Shown: piece after piece, positions 8,352 through 18,448 of the stretch | Layout of the letters: each line of letters opens with the position of its first letter | Numbering within the stretch: position 1 is the stretch's first letter | From: Tolypothrix sp. PCC 7910 | GTDB taxonomy: Bacteria; Cyanobacteriota; Cyanobacteriia; Cyanobacteriales; Nostocaceae | Direction of reading: 5' to 3' | Assembly: GCF_011769525.1 (NCBI RefSeq) | Contig: NZ_CP050440.1 | Span: 248,001 to 312,000 of the forward strand | DNA length: 64,000 nucleotides | Program-made: the position numbers and the translations under genes | Notes under the pieces: generated by a model | What the model saw: only the letters and a program-made list of their open reading frames with translations | Database searches by the model: none | Told to the model about the DNA's origin: nothing

Positions 8352-11066
8352 TTATCTCTGTTCACTAAAAGTAATTGTGAAGGAAGTCCCTAACGATGTA
8401 TTAAAGGTAATTGTTCCTTGTAACTGCTCCACTAAGCTCCAAACTAGTTGCAACCCAAGAGATTGATTTTTATAAGTTTCTATATCTTGGGATAGTCCTA
8501 TACCATTATCACTAATATTTAAGAAATATTGATTTTTGGTTGTTTCTAGCATTTCTATATAAATATCCCCCTGTTGCTCATCGGAAAATGCATATTTTAT
8601 GGAATTAGAAACTAACTCATTAATAATTAAACCGCAAGAAATAGCCGTATCTATTTTGAGAAAAATTTTATCTACTTTCAAGTGAGTTTTGATATTTAGT
8701 TTAATTCCATATGAACGCAGTAAATTATTCACTAAACTTCTTAAATAATCAGAAAAATTAATTTTCGATAAATTATTGGATTGATACAAGTTTTCATGGA
8801 TAATTGCCATAGCTCTGACACGGTTATGGCTATCTTGAAAAAGCTCACAAGCTTGCTCGTCATTAATATATCTAGATTGCAAACGCAACAAACTAGAAAT
8901 GATTTGCAAATTATTTTTTACGCGATGGTGAATTTCTTTCAATAAAATATCTTTTTCTTTGAGAGATACTTTAAGTTTGTTTTCTGCTTGTGTGCGATCT
9001 GTAATATCAGTATTTGAGCCAGCGAGGAAACACATATTATCCTGAGGATCTCGCAAAAGAGTACCTCGGCTCAGGAACCATATACAACCACCATCTTTTT
9101 TTAGCATTCGGTGTTCAATTTCGTATTTTAGAGTTAATCCTGCTAAATATGTGTAAACTGCGTTTTTCACTGATTCCACATCATCAGGATGAACCAATTT
9201 TAGCCAATCATCAAAATATTTAGGAGTTTCCTGTTCAGGATAACCAAGCATGGCTTTTAAATTGGGATCTATATAGATTTCATTGGTTTTAATATTCCAT
9301 TCCCATATTCCTACTTTCCCTGCGTTAATAGCTCTTATATATCTCTCTTCGCTAATTCTTAATGCTTGTTCTACTCGCTGGCGTTCCAAAGCATTACCAA
9401 TAATTTCACCAACCATTCTAAGCATGATAATGCTATCTTCTGTCCAAGTTTTTGTGGTTTTTACAGAATCAAACTGCAGATAACCAATGAGCAATCCACT
9501 ACATACTATAGGCACTATAATTAGAGACTGAATAGTTTGGGTAGGTAAATCTAGTGTTTTGTGATTTACGGCGATTAATAAATTCTCAATATTAGGAATA
9601 TGAATCGTTTCAAAATTGCTCAGTTTTTCTCTTCCCCAAGATAAAACTGCATTGCTAATATCCTGTAAATTATGAATTTGTCCTTCTAAAGATTTTGCAT
9701 ACCACTCATAGGTATTGCTATCTGCAAATACAAATACATAAGCACGATCAACATTTGTGATTTCACCAATCAACTGTAATGCTTGATTGATACCATTTTC
9801 AATTTCGTTAGGTGCAAGATTGATAAAATGTGTAGATATAGCAGTAGTGAGTTTTTCAAATTCAACTCGATATCTTAAAGCTTCTTCAATACGTTGGCGT
9901 TCCCTAATTTCCTCCACCAAGCGTTTATTAATATCTTGTAATTCTTTAGTTCTTTCTTCTACACGAATTTCTAGTTCTGCTTTGGCTTTTTGTAAAGCTT
10001 CTTGTACTTGCTTACGTTCAGTAATATTGCGAATGATAGCAATAATTTGTTGCTGAGTTGAAGGTAAAATCCGTGCTTCAAAACTTTCTTCTTTACCAGC
10101 TATTGATAATAAATACTCAATCGTAACCATGTTACCATGTTGCCGTGAATGGTAAATGGCAGTAATAAATTTGCTAGCAACATTCGGAGGTAGAACATCT
10201 TGGATTTTTCTTCCCAAAAAAAATTCTGGTACTACATATAAGTCTGATACATTTTTGGCATAGTAACTGAGGATTATGCCATCGTTATCAAGACGAAAAT
10301 ACAAATCAGGAAAGGCTTGAAAAATTTCTTGTAAGTCAGAAGTTGTTTGCAGCAATTGCTCCTCTGTAGCAATGCGATCGCTTAGTTCTCGCTGTAACTT
10401 TTTATTGGCTTTTATTAATTCCGTAGTTGCTTGATTAACTTGTAGTTCTGATTTTTCTTCGACCTTTTTTAAGGCTAGCTCTAAGGAACGGCGCTGGGCA
10501 ATTTCTAATTGTAAATTTTCTCGCGTTTTTATAACTTCTCTTTGCCAACCCGCAGCTAAACTTTCTGGTGTGACAATTCCTAATAATTGTCCTCTATCAT
10601 TAACAATAGGTAAATTACTTATACTATATTGCTGCATTAGTGGCAATATTTTATTAACATCAAAATCCTGCTTTAAAGTAATTAAAGGTTTTTGCATGAC
10701 TTCAGTAATTTTGACTGTAGCTAAATTTATTCCAGAAGTCATGAGTTGCAAAATATCTATAAGCGTTAATATCCCTAATAAATACGACTTATCTACAACA
10801 TATACGCAATCAATATCTGAATTTAATTGATGATTTAATTTAGTTGTATTGGTAAGATTTAGTTTGTGAAATGTAGGGATTGATTTATCTGCCGTTAATT
10901 TTACTCTTTGAGGATATGTCTGCAAATTGCATTCAGCAAAAAAAATACTTTTTTTTATGCCAATATCTTCCTTTTTTTGCCCTATACATCTGATGATTTT
11001 TTCGACTGTAGTATCAGGAGAGAAAGTTACGATAGAGTCTATAATTGCATAGTCTAATAGTGGCAT
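8352..11066 (-). CDS. Soluble sensor kinase: CBS pair, PAS, GAF, PAS, HisKA_2-HATPase
   Basis: 904-residue kinase with no evident transmembrane segment. In order: a CBS pair (about 1-175; [15 protein letters not shown] and [19 protein letters not shown]), a coiled coil (about 185-235), PAS (about 240-355, ending NITERKQ), a second coil (about 355-395), GAF (about 405-560), PAS/PAC (about 570-690, ending NTDITDRTQ), and a HisKA_2-type phospho-acceptor region with [17 protein letters not shown] (about 705-721) before a C-terminal HATPase. HisKA_2 kinases often signal to soluble receivers. The following gene, 6 nt away, starts with a receiver. CBS domains suggest adenylate/energy sensing and GAF/PAS a small ligand or light; the ligand is unknown. 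Confidence 0.9.
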   Translation of the reverse strand: MPLLDYAIIDSIVTFSPDTTVEKIIRCIGQKKEDIGIKKSIFFAECNLQTYPQRVKLTADKSIPTFHKLNLTNTTKLNHQLNSDIDCVYVVDKSYLLGILTLIDILQLMTSGINLATVKITEVMQKPLITLKQDFDVNKILPLMQQYSISNLPIVNDRGQLLGIVTPESLAAGWQREVIKTRENLQLEIAQRRSLELALKKVEEKSELQVNQATTELIKANKKLQRELSDRIATEEQLLQTTSDLQEIFQAFPDLYFRLDNDGIILSYYAKNVSDLYVVPEFFLGRKIQDVLPPNVASKFITAIYHSRQHGNMVTIEYLLSIAGKEESFEARILPSTQQQIIAIIRNITERKQVQEALQKAKAELEIRVEERTKELQDINKRLVEEIRERQRIEEALRYRVEFEKLTTAISTHFINLAPNEIENGINQALQLIGEITNVDRAYVFVFADSNTYEWYAKSLEGQIHNLQDISNAVLSWGREKLSNFETIHIPNIENLLIAVNHKTLDLPTQTIQSLIIVPIVCSGLLIGYLQFDSVKTTKTWTEDSIIMLRMVGEIIGNALERQRVEQALRISEERYIRAINAGKVGIWEWNIKTNEIYIDPNLKAMLGYPEQETPKYFDDWLKLVHPDDVESVKNAVYTYLAGLTLKYEIEHRMLKKDGGCIWFLSRGTLLRDPQDNMCFLAGSNTDITDRTQAENKLKVSLKEKDILLKEIHHRVKNNLQIISSLLRLQSRYINDEQACELFQDSHNRVRAMAIIHENLYQSNNLSKINFSDYLRSLVNNLLRSYGIKLNIKTHLKVDKIFLKIDTAISCGLIINELVSNSIKYAFSDEQQGDIYIEMLETTKNQYFLNISDNGIGLSQDIETYKNQSLGLQLVWSLVEQLQGTITFNTSLGTSFTITFSEQR

Positions 11067-11958
11067 ATTGGTAGGGGATAATGGCTAGATTGATACATTT
11101 GTGGGTGAGCAAAACATTAAATGAATACTGACAATAAAAAATTACAAATCCTCAAATAGATGAATTTGTAGAATTTTGAAAAATCGTAATTGATAATCAT
11201 AAATTACGAAGTTTATAATATTATTTTGCCCAAAACAAATATATTCCGGTCAACCAATTTTGAGGATACTATTTACCCTATGCCTTTATTTCGGCTTAAA
11301 TTCTGAGCTTGGGACGAGCGAGTTGCTACTGTTTTCAACCTAACTTTTCTGTAAAATCAAAATTTTATATTCTGTATTTTCAATTCAAAATATAAAATTG
11401 AAACTGCGCCTATTGCCAGGAGAAAAAACTAAAAAACCGTAATAGTTTCAATAAAATATATTTATCAACTATTTTTTTGAAATCTATTCGGGAACTGAAA
11501 TATTCTCAGGATACTCAACTAAGATTACACAAATGCAGAAAATGGTGAAACAATTTTTATTGCTACAACACTAATGGCAATGCTATACATAATTTTCCAT
11601 TACCTCAAATTTTGCTGTTATATAAGTAGACACGTTGTATCACAAACCACTTTGTTGTGATTTTTTTGTAAAAAATTAACAACATTGCAACCCTGATAAT
11701 CAAATCTCCAATTTATCCCCTTTATTTATCTATATATCGTAACTATAGATAAAAGGAGACAATTTGCTGTAGCCAGCTTAAGTCATAAATATTATCTTTA
11801 CTTCCGTAATATTGCTTAAATATTATACGTATGTGTATGTATTATTAATTACAATTTTTCTAAGCTTTTGTAATTTAAGCATAGGCAGCACTTTTAACTA
11901 GGCACTTTTTTGGTGAGCTTAGCCAGTAAATTAGAAGTAGGACGTAAAAAATAAACTG
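11067..11958. other. 892-bp gene-free, AT-rich region between divergent kinase and glcE
   Basis: No ORF with coding character was found on either strand. The region is AT-rich and should hold the promoters of the kinase pair (-) and glcE (+). It contains a hairpin with a T-run at 11639-11667 that reads as a + strand terminator although no + strand gene precedes it. Confidence 0.6.
11639..11667 (+). terminator. Intrinsic terminator in gene-free region (possible sRNA end)
   Basis: ATCACAA (11639-11645) pairs with TTGTGAT (11655-11661) across a 9-nt loop and is followed by seven T. This is the form of a Rho-independent terminator on the + strand. No protein gene lies upstream on this strand, so a short untranslated transcript may end here. 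Confidence 0.55.
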
Positions 11959-13245
11959 ATGAATGCGATCGCTTCTTGTCTGGCATCTATCGTCAATGCA
12001 GAAAATGCTGTTTACCTTTGGGAAGATATTGCACCCACACTTAAAGACTCTATCGCCAAGGCAATAATTGCGGGACAGTATCCCAGTTGCCTTGTCTATC
12101 CTAGTAACCAAGAAGAACTAGCGGCGATTATTGCCGAAGCACAACGTAAAAATTGGCGTGTCCTTCCCTGCGGTAGTGCTAGTAAACTAAGCTGGGGTGG
12201 TTTAGCTCAAAATATTGATGTGGTTGTGAGTACAGAACGCATCAATCGCTTAATTGAACACGCTGTTGGCGATTTGACGGTGACAGTGGAAGCGGGCATG
12301 AAATTTTCCCAAATTCAAGCTATTTTGGCTAATCATCGCCAATTTCTTGCTCTTGACCCCACTGCACCAGATTTAGCAACCATTGGTGGTATCGTTGCTA
12401 CAGCGAATACAGGTTCTCTTAGACAACGTTATGGTGGTGTACGTGACCAGTTATTAGGTATTACCTTTGTCCGTGCTGATGGCGAAATTGCTAAAGCTGG
12501 GGGAAGAGTTGTTAAAAATGTGGCTGGATATGACCTGATGAAATTATTCACTGGGTCTTATGGCACATTAGGAATTATCACCCAAGTCACCTTTAGGCTT
12601 TACCCACAGCAAGAGACATCAGCCACAGTAGTATTAACTGGTGCAGAGTCTGCTGTATCACAAGCCGCTGCTACCTTGAGAGGTTCGGCATTAACACCAA
12701 CCCAAGCTGATTTATTATCTACTAAACTAGTTGATAGTTTAGAATTAGGTAATGGATTAGGCTTAATTACCCGGTTTCAAAGTATTAGTGAGAGTGTCAA
12801 AGAACAGGCAAATAGATTATTAGAAGTTGGGCAAACGTTGGGATTGGCGGGAGTAATTTATCAAGAAAAGGAAGAGGCTGATTTATGGCAGAGATTGCCA
12901 GAACAAATGCAATCTGATGCTCCAAATTTACCGATTACCTGCAAAATAGGAGTATTACCTAACGCGGCTGTAGAAGTTCTCAGTCAAGTAGAAATGGGAC
13001 TAATTCATATTAGTAGTGGGTTGGGAGTATTGTCCTTAGATAGCAAAAAGCAAGTTTTGCAAATTCGTGATATTTGTCAAAATTATGGTGGCTTTCTTTC
13101 AATTTTGGCAGCGCCAGCTAATATAAAAGAAAAATTTGATGTTTGGGGATACAAAGGTAATGCTTTAGATTTGATGCGTCGGATTAAAGCACAATTTGAT
13201 AGCAAAAATATTTTAAGTCCAGGTCGGTTTGCTGGGGGAATTTAG
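11959..13245 (+). CDS. glcE: Glycolate dehydrogenase FAD-binding subunit GlcE-like
   Basis: 428-residue FAD_binding_4 oxidoreductase. The N-terminal PP-loop-type FAD domain (about 40-215) shows YPSNQEELAAIIAEA, LDPTAPDLATIGGIVATANTG and GGRVVKNVAGYDLMKLFTGSYGTLGII. The C-terminus carries the SPGRF ending typical of the family. Together with the FeS subunit GlcF it would oxidise 2-phosphoglycolate-derived glycolate to glyoxylate in photorespiration, probably at the membrane with quinone as acceptor. The catalytic GlcD subunit is not in the window. It is longer than E. coli GlcE (about 350) and may itself carry more function. ATG 11959 is used. Confidence 0.85.
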   Translation: MNAIASCLASIVNAENAVYLWEDIAPTLKDSIAKAIIAGQYPSCLVYPSNQEELAAIIAEAQRKNWRVLPCGSASKLSWGGLAQNIDVVVSTERINRLIEHAVGDLTVTVEAGMKFSQIQAILANHRQFLALDPTAPDLATIGGIVATANTGSLRQRYGGVRDQLLGITFVRADGEIAKAGGRVVKNVAGYDLMKLFTGSYGTLGIITQVTFRLYPQQETSATVVLTGAESAVSQAAATLRGSALTPTQADLLSTKLVDSLELGNGLGLITRFQSISESVKEQANRLLEVGQTLGLAGVIYQEKEEADLWQRLPEQMQSDAPNLPITCKIGVLPNAAVEVLSQVEMGLIHISSGLGVLSLDSKKQVLQIRDICQNYGGFLSILAAPANIKEKFDVWGYKGNALDLMRRIKAQFDSKNILSPGRFAGGI

Positions 13246-13311
13246 GGATTGGGGACTGGGGATTGGGGACTGGGAAATTAGGATAAGGCACAAATAATTT
13301 GGCTCTTGTAC

Positions 13312-13331
13312 AGACGCGATTCATCGCGTCT
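13312..13331. repeat. 20-bp palindromic repeat, copy 2
   Basis: AGACGCGATTCATCGCGTCT, one base from a perfect palindrome. It lies in the glcE-glcF gap after a stretch of GGGGACTG/GGGGATTG heptamers (13248-13276). Confidence 0.85.
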
Positions 13332-13369
13332 CTGCAACTCAGCACTCAAAAAAGAGGGGAAGAAGTAAT

Positions 13370-14737
13370 ATGCAAGTTTCAGATAATTCTGTTAATAATA
13401 CGGCTAATAATACGGCGAGTATCAAAAATTTGCAGGGGTTCGATGGAAGTCATCCACCCGATGCAAAGTTAATTGATAGTTGTGTACATTGTGGATTTTG
13501 TCTTTCTACTTGTCCCAGTTATCGGGTGTTGGGTAAGGAGATGGATTCTCCCAGGGGACGTATCTATTTAATGGATGCAATTAATGAAGGTGAAATTGCA
13601 CTAAATACGGCTACGGTAGAACATTTTGATTCTTGTTTGGGATGTTTGGCTTGTGTCACAACTTGTCCTTCTGGCGTGCAATATGACAAGTTAATTTCTG
13701 CTACTCGTCATCAAGTTGAACGCAATTATTCTCGCAGTTTACCTGATAAGCTGGTTCGGCAATTAATATTTACTTTATTTCCTAACCCAGACCTTTTAAG
13801 AATTTTACTTATACCATTACTGGTTTATCAAAAGTTGGGGGTTTCTAAATTCATTCGCGCTACGGGTTTATTAAAAAATATATCTCCCCGGTTAGCAGCA
13901 ATGGAATCTATTTTGCCAGAAATTACTTTAAAAACTTTTCAAAGTAATTTACCAACTGTTATCCGTGCAAAAGGAGAGAAACGTTATCGTGTGGGGATGA
14001 TTTTAGGATGTGTGCAAAGGCTGTTTTTCTCTCCTGTAAATGAAGCAACTGTGCGGGTATTGACGGCGAATGGTTGTGAGGTTGTGATTCCTCAATCCCA
14101 GGGATGTTGTGCGGCGCTTCCCGAACACCAAGGACAAACGGAACAAGCAAAGGCTTTGGCGAGACAGATGATTGATAGTTTTGCTAATACGAATGTCGAT
14201 TTTGTGATTATCAATGCTGCTGGTTGTGGGCATACATTGAAGGAATACGGTCATATTTTGGCAGATGACCCAGAATATCGGGAAAAGGCGCAAGCATTTG
14301 CGGCTAAGGTGAAAGATGCTCAAGAGTTTTTAGCAACTGTAGGTTTGACAGCGAAATTGTTGCCTATCACTGATAAACCTGTGAATTTAGTTTATCAGGA
14401 TGCTTGTCATTTACTGCATGGGCAAAAAATTAGCGTACAACCGCGTCAGCTGTTACGCCAAATTCCAGGGTTGAAATTAAGTGAACCTTTGGATGCGGCT
14501 TTGTGTTGTGGCAGTGCAGGTGTTTATAATATGTTGCAACCGGAAGTTGCGGAAGAATTAGGTCAGCAAAAAGTACAGAATTTACTGAATACTGGTGCAG
14601 AGTTAATCGCTTCCGCTAATCCTGGTTGCACATTGCAGATTACCAAGCATTTGCACTTGCAAGGTAAAAATATTTCTGTGATTCACCCGATGGAGTTGTT
14701 AGATTATTCAATTCGGGGGGAGAAGTTGGGAGGTTGA
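13370..14737 (+). CDS. glcF: Glycolate dehydrogenase iron-sulfur subunit GlcF
   Basis: 455-residue FeS protein. Two 4Fe-4S motifs, CVHCGFCLSTCP (about residues 38-49) and CLGCLACVTTCP (about 89-100), are followed by two cysteine-rich CCG domains with QGCCAALPEHQG (about 243-254) and ALCCGSAGVYN (about 380-390). It would carry electrons from the flavin subunit to the quinone pool. GAGGGGAAG at 13354-13362 precedes ATG 13370. It lies 124 bp after glcE on the same strand and is probably co-transcribed. The likeness to GlcF is strong; a lactate dehydrogenase LldE-like role is less likely given GlcE next to it. Confidence 0.9.
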   Translation: MQVSDNSVNNTANNTASIKNLQGFDGSHPPDAKLIDSCVHCGFCLSTCPSYRVLGKEMDSPRGRIYLMDAINEGEIALNTATVEHFDSCLGCLACVTTCPSGVQYDKLISATRHQVERNYSRSLPDKLVRQLIFTLFPNPDLLRILLIPLLVYQKLGVSKFIRATGLLKNISPRLAAMESILPEITLKTFQSNLPTVIRAKGEKRYRVGMILGCVQRLFFSPVNEATVRVLTANGCEVVIPQSQGCCAALPEHQGQTEQAKALARQMIDSFANTNVDFVIINAAGCGHTLKEYGHILADDPEYREKAQAFAAKVKDAQEFLATVGLTAKLLPITDKPVNLVYQDACHLLHGQKISVQPRQLLRQIPGLKLSEPLDAALCCGSAGVYNMLQPEVAEELGQQKVQNLLNTGAELIASANPGCTLQITKHLHLQGKNISVIHPMELLDYSIRGEKLGG

Positions 14738-15201
14738 GTTTGGAGAATGGGGAATGGGGAATGGGGAAAAGATTCGTTCTAAATTGGGTTAAATCGTCCC
14801 ATGATTCAGGAATTGCAGCAATTGGACTTGCAATCATAGATTTTTTCTTAGCAAAAGCTACTTTGACATCAGCAATAGCAGCAATTCGACCTGCAATCAT
14901 AGATTTTTTTTTAGCAAAAGCTACTTTGACATCAGCAATTGCAGCAATTGGACTTGTAAGCATAGATTTTTTTTTAGCAAAAGCTGCTTTAACATCAACA
15001 ATTGCAGCGGATGTCAAAGCAAAAGTTAGTTTAACACCAGCAAGAGTTGGTTTTGCGATGCCTACAGCGGGCTACGCCTACGCAAAAATAGATTTGGTAG
15101 AAATATTGGCTGGAAATTCACTCAGCTTTTTCTCGCCGTTGCTGGAGTTTCATCATAATTTCGGCGTGCATTTCCCTTGTAATGGGGTAAAAGTATGTTA
15201 A
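14734..15201 (+). CDS. Doubtful repeat-derived ORF (155 codons)
   Basis: Open frame overlapping the glcF stop by 4 bp and running antisense into the end of the symporter gene. Most of it is the translated 63-bp tandem repeat (units like AIGLAIIDFFLAKATLTSAIA). The minus strand over the same repeat is also open (IADVKVAFAKKKSMIAG-type units). The start lies in GAATGGG heptamer DNA. Dual-strand openness follows from a unit length divisible by three without stops and is not evidence for a protein. I think it is probably non-coding. Confidence 0.15.
   Translation: MSLENGEWGMGKRFVLNWVKSSHDSGIAAIGLAIIDFFLAKATLTSAIAAIRPAIIDFFLAKATLTSAIAAIGLVSIDFFLAKAALTSTIAADVKAKVSLTPARVGFAMPTAGYAYAKIDLVEILAGNSLSFFSPLLEFHHNFGVHFPCNGVKVC
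14815..15020. repeat. 63-bp tandem repeat, three units plus part of a fourth
   Basis: Units start at 14815, 14878 and 14941 with GCAGCAATT, and a partial fourth starts at 15004. The period is exactly 63 bp (21 codons). Units are close to identical, differing at a few positions. Each has the core ATAGATTTTTT followed by TTAGCAAAAGCT and CATCA. It lies between glcF and the convergent symporter gene. Confidence 0.9.
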
Positions 15202-16539
15202 AACTAAACCTGCAATTAAACAAACGGTAGGTAAGGGGCCGACAGCAAGGCGAATAGCGAGTAATGCTGATTCTGGTTGTGTGGGTAGTGTAGTTTGTCC
15301 AACTACTGCTTCTTTAAAACCGTAAGCTTGTAAGGCGTTTCCAACTAAAAATAAGCCGAAGGCTAAACCAAATTTTTGTAGCAATACCATAAAACCATAA
15401 AATACTCCTTCCCGGCGTTGTCCGGTTTGGAGTTCATCTAATTCGATGACATCAGGAATCATTGACCAGGGAACGAGATAAGCTGTAGAGACACCAAACC
15501 CTGCCATGATTGCCATGATGTACATTAAGGTGAGTTGTCCTGGTTGCAAGAAATAAAGTCCGGCGGCGGCGATAATCCATAAAATCATGCCGAGAAAATA
15601 GACAACTTTTTTGCCAACTTTCTTACTCAAATTACTCCAGAAAAATAGCATTACTAGCGCTGTTCCTTGGACAGCAATCATCACTGTGGGGACATCTGCT
15701 TCTTGGAGACGCATACAGTAAACGACAAAATAAGGAATAATGCTGGCTGTAATCTGTACGCCTAACCAAGAACAGAGATATATACCAATGACGAAGAGAA
15801 AAGGTTTGTTGGTAAAGGCGATTTTGATTTGTTCGGGAAAGGGGAGAGATTGAGGTTCTTCTAATTGAATGCGTTTAGCTTCAAATGCTAACACGCGATC
15901 GCGTGTGCCATAAACGCACCAATATAAGGCTAAGACGGAAATTACAGTACAGACTGCGGCTAATACTATATATTGCTGGGCGCGATCGCTAATTACCGAA
16001 AATACAATTTTTGACAATATTAATGACAGAATACTGCCACCGATGGAAAAGGTGAAGCGAAAACTGTTAAGGCTGGTACGTTCGTCATAATCTTGGGTGA
16101 GTTCTGGTGTCATTGCCGTATAAGGCAAATTCACTACGGTGTAAAACACCTGAGATATCATACCAATCACCACGTAATACCAGAACAAACCCCAAACATT
16201 AAATGGTGGTACAATCCACTGTAAGAAAAAGAATACTCCAAAGGGAATTGCCCCATATAATAACCAAGGCAGACGACGACCCCAGCGACGAGATTTTGTT
16301 TTATCAGTCAGAAACCCCACAAATGGATCGTTGACAGCATCCCAGATTTTGCCAATCATCAAAACGCTGCCAGCCAAACCCGCCGGGATACCAGCCACAT
16401 TGGTAAAGAAAACCAAGAGAAAAAATATGGCAATATTGGCAGTAATCGCGGGGCCTAAATCACCTGCACCATAGGCTAGTTTGGTTTTAAATGGCAGTTT
16501 TTCACTATAAGCAGAACTATCAGCGGCAGAATCATTCAT
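15118..16539 (-). CDS. GPH-family sugar:cation symporter (MFS)
   Basis: 473-residue, 12-helix inner-membrane carrier of the MelB-like glycoside-pentoside-hexuronide family. The N-terminal LAYGAGDLGPAI segment, the DPFVGFLTDKTKSRRWGRRLPWLL motif (about residues 71-94, with the cation-site Asp and the MFS loop 2-3 signature) and YTAMTPELTQDYDERTSLNS (about 145-164) are characteristic. It probably imports a sugar or glycoside with Na+ or H+; the substrate is unknown. It is divergent from the phosphoribosyltransferase and its 3' end abuts the tandem repeat. Confidence 0.88.
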   Translation of the reverse strand: MNDSAADSSAYSEKLPFKTKLAYGAGDLGPAITANIAIFFLLVFFTNVAGIPAGLAGSVLMIGKIWDAVNDPFVGFLTDKTKSRRWGRRLPWLLYGAIPFGVFFFLQWIVPPFNVWGLFWYYVVIGMISQVFYTVVNLPYTAMTPELTQDYDERTSLNSFRFTFSIGGSILSLILSKIVFSVISDRAQQYIVLAAVCTVISVLALYWCVYGTRDRVLAFEAKRIQLEEPQSLPFPEQIKIAFTNKPFLFVIGIYLCSWLGVQITASIIPYFVVYCMRLQEADVPTVMIAVQGTALVMLFFWSNLSKKVGKKVVYFLGMILWIIAAAGLYFLQPGQLTLMYIMAIMAGFGVSTAYLVPWSMIPDVIELDELQTGQRREGVFYGFMVLLQKFGLAFGLFLVGNALQAYGFKEAVVGQTTLPTQPESALLAIRLAVGPLPTVCLIAGLVLTYFYPITREMHAEIMMKLQQRREKAE

Positions 16540-16610
16540 AAAATATTGCGCTCATATTAAAATAGAGAATTTGCGTGTGCTTTCAGTATTAGCCAAAAAC
16601 TACATCCTTT

Positions 16611-17138
16611 ATGCCAGACCTTTACGTTTCTTGGTCAGATTATCACCAAAAAATCGAACTACTGGCTGCTAAGATTTATCAATCGGGTTGGCAATTCAAC
16701 CAGATTGTCTGTCTTGCCAGAGGCGGACTGCGAGTTGGAGATATTCTTTCCCGTATATATCACCAACCGTTGGCAATTTTAGCAACATCATCATACAGTG
16801 GCCCAGGCAAGCAAGAAAGAGGTGCGTTAAACTTTTCTCGCCATATCACTATGACTACGGAAACTTTAGGTTCGCGGATTTTGTTGGTCGATGATTTGGT
16901 AGATTCTGGAGTTACACTTGAGCAAACTATCCCTTGGCTACAGCAATATAGTGAAAGTGCAATTTTAGAAATTCGCACGGCTGTAATTTGGTATAAATCT
17001 TGTTCTGTTATAAAACCGGATTACTATGTAGATTATCTATCAGACAATCCCTGGATTCACCAACCCTTTGAACCTTATGAATATATGAATCCTGCGGATT
17101 TAGCAGCGAGAATAAATCAAATAAAGGCTGAAGTGTAA
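16611..17138 (+). CDS. Phosphoribosyltransferase (xanthine/guanine type)
   Basis: 175-residue type I phosphoribosyltransferase. The PRPP-binding loop is visible as ILLVDDLVDSGVTLEQT (about residues 88-104), and the N-terminal CLARGGLRVGDILSR (about 36-50) matches purine salvage enzymes. It would transfer ribose-5-phosphate from PRPP to a purine base. The C-terminal PWIHQPFEPYEY is like xanthine-guanine phosphoribosyltransferases. The exact base is not clear. Stands alone, 71 bp from the divergent symporter. Confidence 0.85.
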   Translation: MPDLYVSWSDYHQKIELLAAKIYQSGWQFNQIVCLARGGLRVGDILSRIYHQPLAILATSSYSGPGKQERGALNFSRHITMTTETLGSRILLVDDLVDSGVTLEQTIPWLQQYSESAILEIRTAVIWYKSCSVIKPDYYVDYLSDNPWIHQPFEPYEYMNPADLAARINQIKAEV

Positions 17139-17234
17139 AGATTAAAGTTATACCAATTCGTCATTACGAAAGAAAGCCATAGCACAATAGGCTTGGTTTA
17201 AAATCATTAGAGATTGATTTTTCAGTTGTGGAAT

Positions 17235-17315
17235 AAGCCAGCAGAATTGGGGGATTCTCCCCCAAACCCCCGATTGGGTGACGGTTGCGTCCCCCAAACC
17301 CCCTCCAAAATTATT
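17235..17315 (+). repeat. Dispersed C-rich repeat of about 80 bp, copy 1
   Basis: Holds GAATTGGGGGATTCTCCCCC, then AACCCCCGATTG, a GACGGTTGCGTC palindrome and CCCCCAAACCCCCTCCAAAA. A near-identical copy in the same orientation is at 48135-48215. Internal inverted repeats would fold into hairpins. No ORF is inside. Confidence 0.85.
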
Positions 17316-17429
17316 TTGCTGTTTTGTGTTGAGAGACTTTCAGAAATTAAATTATCCAACATAGCCGGAGAATATTTTTATTCTCACCCCTGCTCCCCTA
17401 CCCCCTGCCTTTTCCCAATTCCCCAGCCC

Positions 17430-18347
17430 TCAAAATAGCCATAGCCAAACTGGTAACATAATCAGTAATACGATCGCACCTAAGGCTAAGGCTGTGACAG
17501 CTAAATCGCGATCGAGATTGAAGGTTTCGGCAATTACTAAAGTAGCAAAGGCTGGTGGCATAGCCATTTGTAGGACAATTACCTTGGCGGCTAAACCAGT
17601 AACACCAAAAAACGGTAAGGTACAACCTAGAACAAGGGGAACTATCAACATTTTAATTCCCAAGCTGATTCCTACCTGCGGGATATTGCTCCAGGACTTT
17701 AATTGTGAGAGTCGCATCCCAATTAATACTATGGATAAAGCTAAAGATGTCCAAGCTAATTTATCTAAGCAAAATTCCACTACCAAGGGGATTTTTACTT
17801 GTCGCAACAGTAAGCCAAAGCCGAAACTCCATAACGCAGGATTAATCACGATGGCTTTGGCTATTTCTTTATAACTATGTTTACCATTGCCGAAACTTGC
17901 TCCTAGTACTACTCCTAAGCCGTAAGCACCAAAGAGTGTGCCTAGTAAATCGTAAAATAACGCCCAAGCAAAGTATTTCTCTCCTACCATTGCTAAGGTA
18001 ATGGGAAAGCCTAGGTAACCTGTATTCCCTACCATCGCTGCTAATAGTAAACTTCCTTGAGTTGGTTGCTGCGGCATGGTATTTGTGAAATAGGCTTGTC
18101 CTTTAATTGCTAGCCAAGCTAAAAAAGCCCCTAGGAAAATGGCAAGGTATGCGATCTCAGGTGCAATCCAAATCTGGCCTGATAAGTCGGTTTTGTATAG
18201 AAAAAATACAATGCTTATAGGTACTCCTATCCAAAAAAGGAAGTGAGCTACACCTGAAGGAACTGTGCTAGGTAATTTACGTCCGAGGACGAATCCAATC
18301 AGGACTAGCCCCACTAACTTGACATATAGTGCTAAAAGATTTATCAA
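17430..18347 (-). CDS. AEC family transporter (auxin-efflux-carrier-like permease)
   Basis: 305-residue membrane protein with about ten hydrophobic segments in two five-helix halves, each containing a glycine/asparagine-rich centre (AMVGNTGYLGFPIT at about residues 104-117 and MAMPPAFATLVIAE in the second half). These match the membrane transport protein family that includes malonate and auxin efflux carriers. Substrate unknown. The start used is TTG 18347 because no ATG or GTG lies close upstream in frame. Divergent from the DD-carboxypeptidase gene with a 101-bp gap. Confidence 0.85.
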   Translation of the reverse strand: MINLLALYVKLVGLVLIGFVLGRKLPSTVPSGVAHFLFWIGVPISIVFFLYKTDLSGQIWIAPEIAYLAIFLGAFLAWLAIKGQAYFTNTMPQQPTQGSLLLAAMVGNTGYLGFPITLAMVGEKYFAWALFYDLLGTLFGAYGLGVVLGASFGNGKHSYKEIAKAIVINPALWSFGFGLLLRQVKIPLVVEFCLDKLAWTSLALSIVLIGMRLSQLKSWSNIPQVGISLGIKMLIVPLVLGCTLPFFGVTGLAAKVIVLQMAMPPAFATLVIAETFNLDRDLAVTALALGAIVLLIMLPVWLWLF

Positions 18348-18448
18348 GGTTGCACCTAAAAACGCTGACGTAAAATGCTAACGCTTGCGTTTATTTTTTT
18401 CCAGTCTACAATCTGTTATGGCTATTCAAAAAAAGCAGGAGTGAACTC

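Noticed and set aside
9014-9223. Plus-strand ORFs inside the kinase genes
   Set aside because: Antisense shadows of a long, well-supported coding region with intact domains.
14640-15017. Minus-strand 125-codon ORF across the glcF end
   Set aside because: It is only the reverse reading of the 63-bp tandem repeat and the glcF 3' end; no ribosome site or homology.
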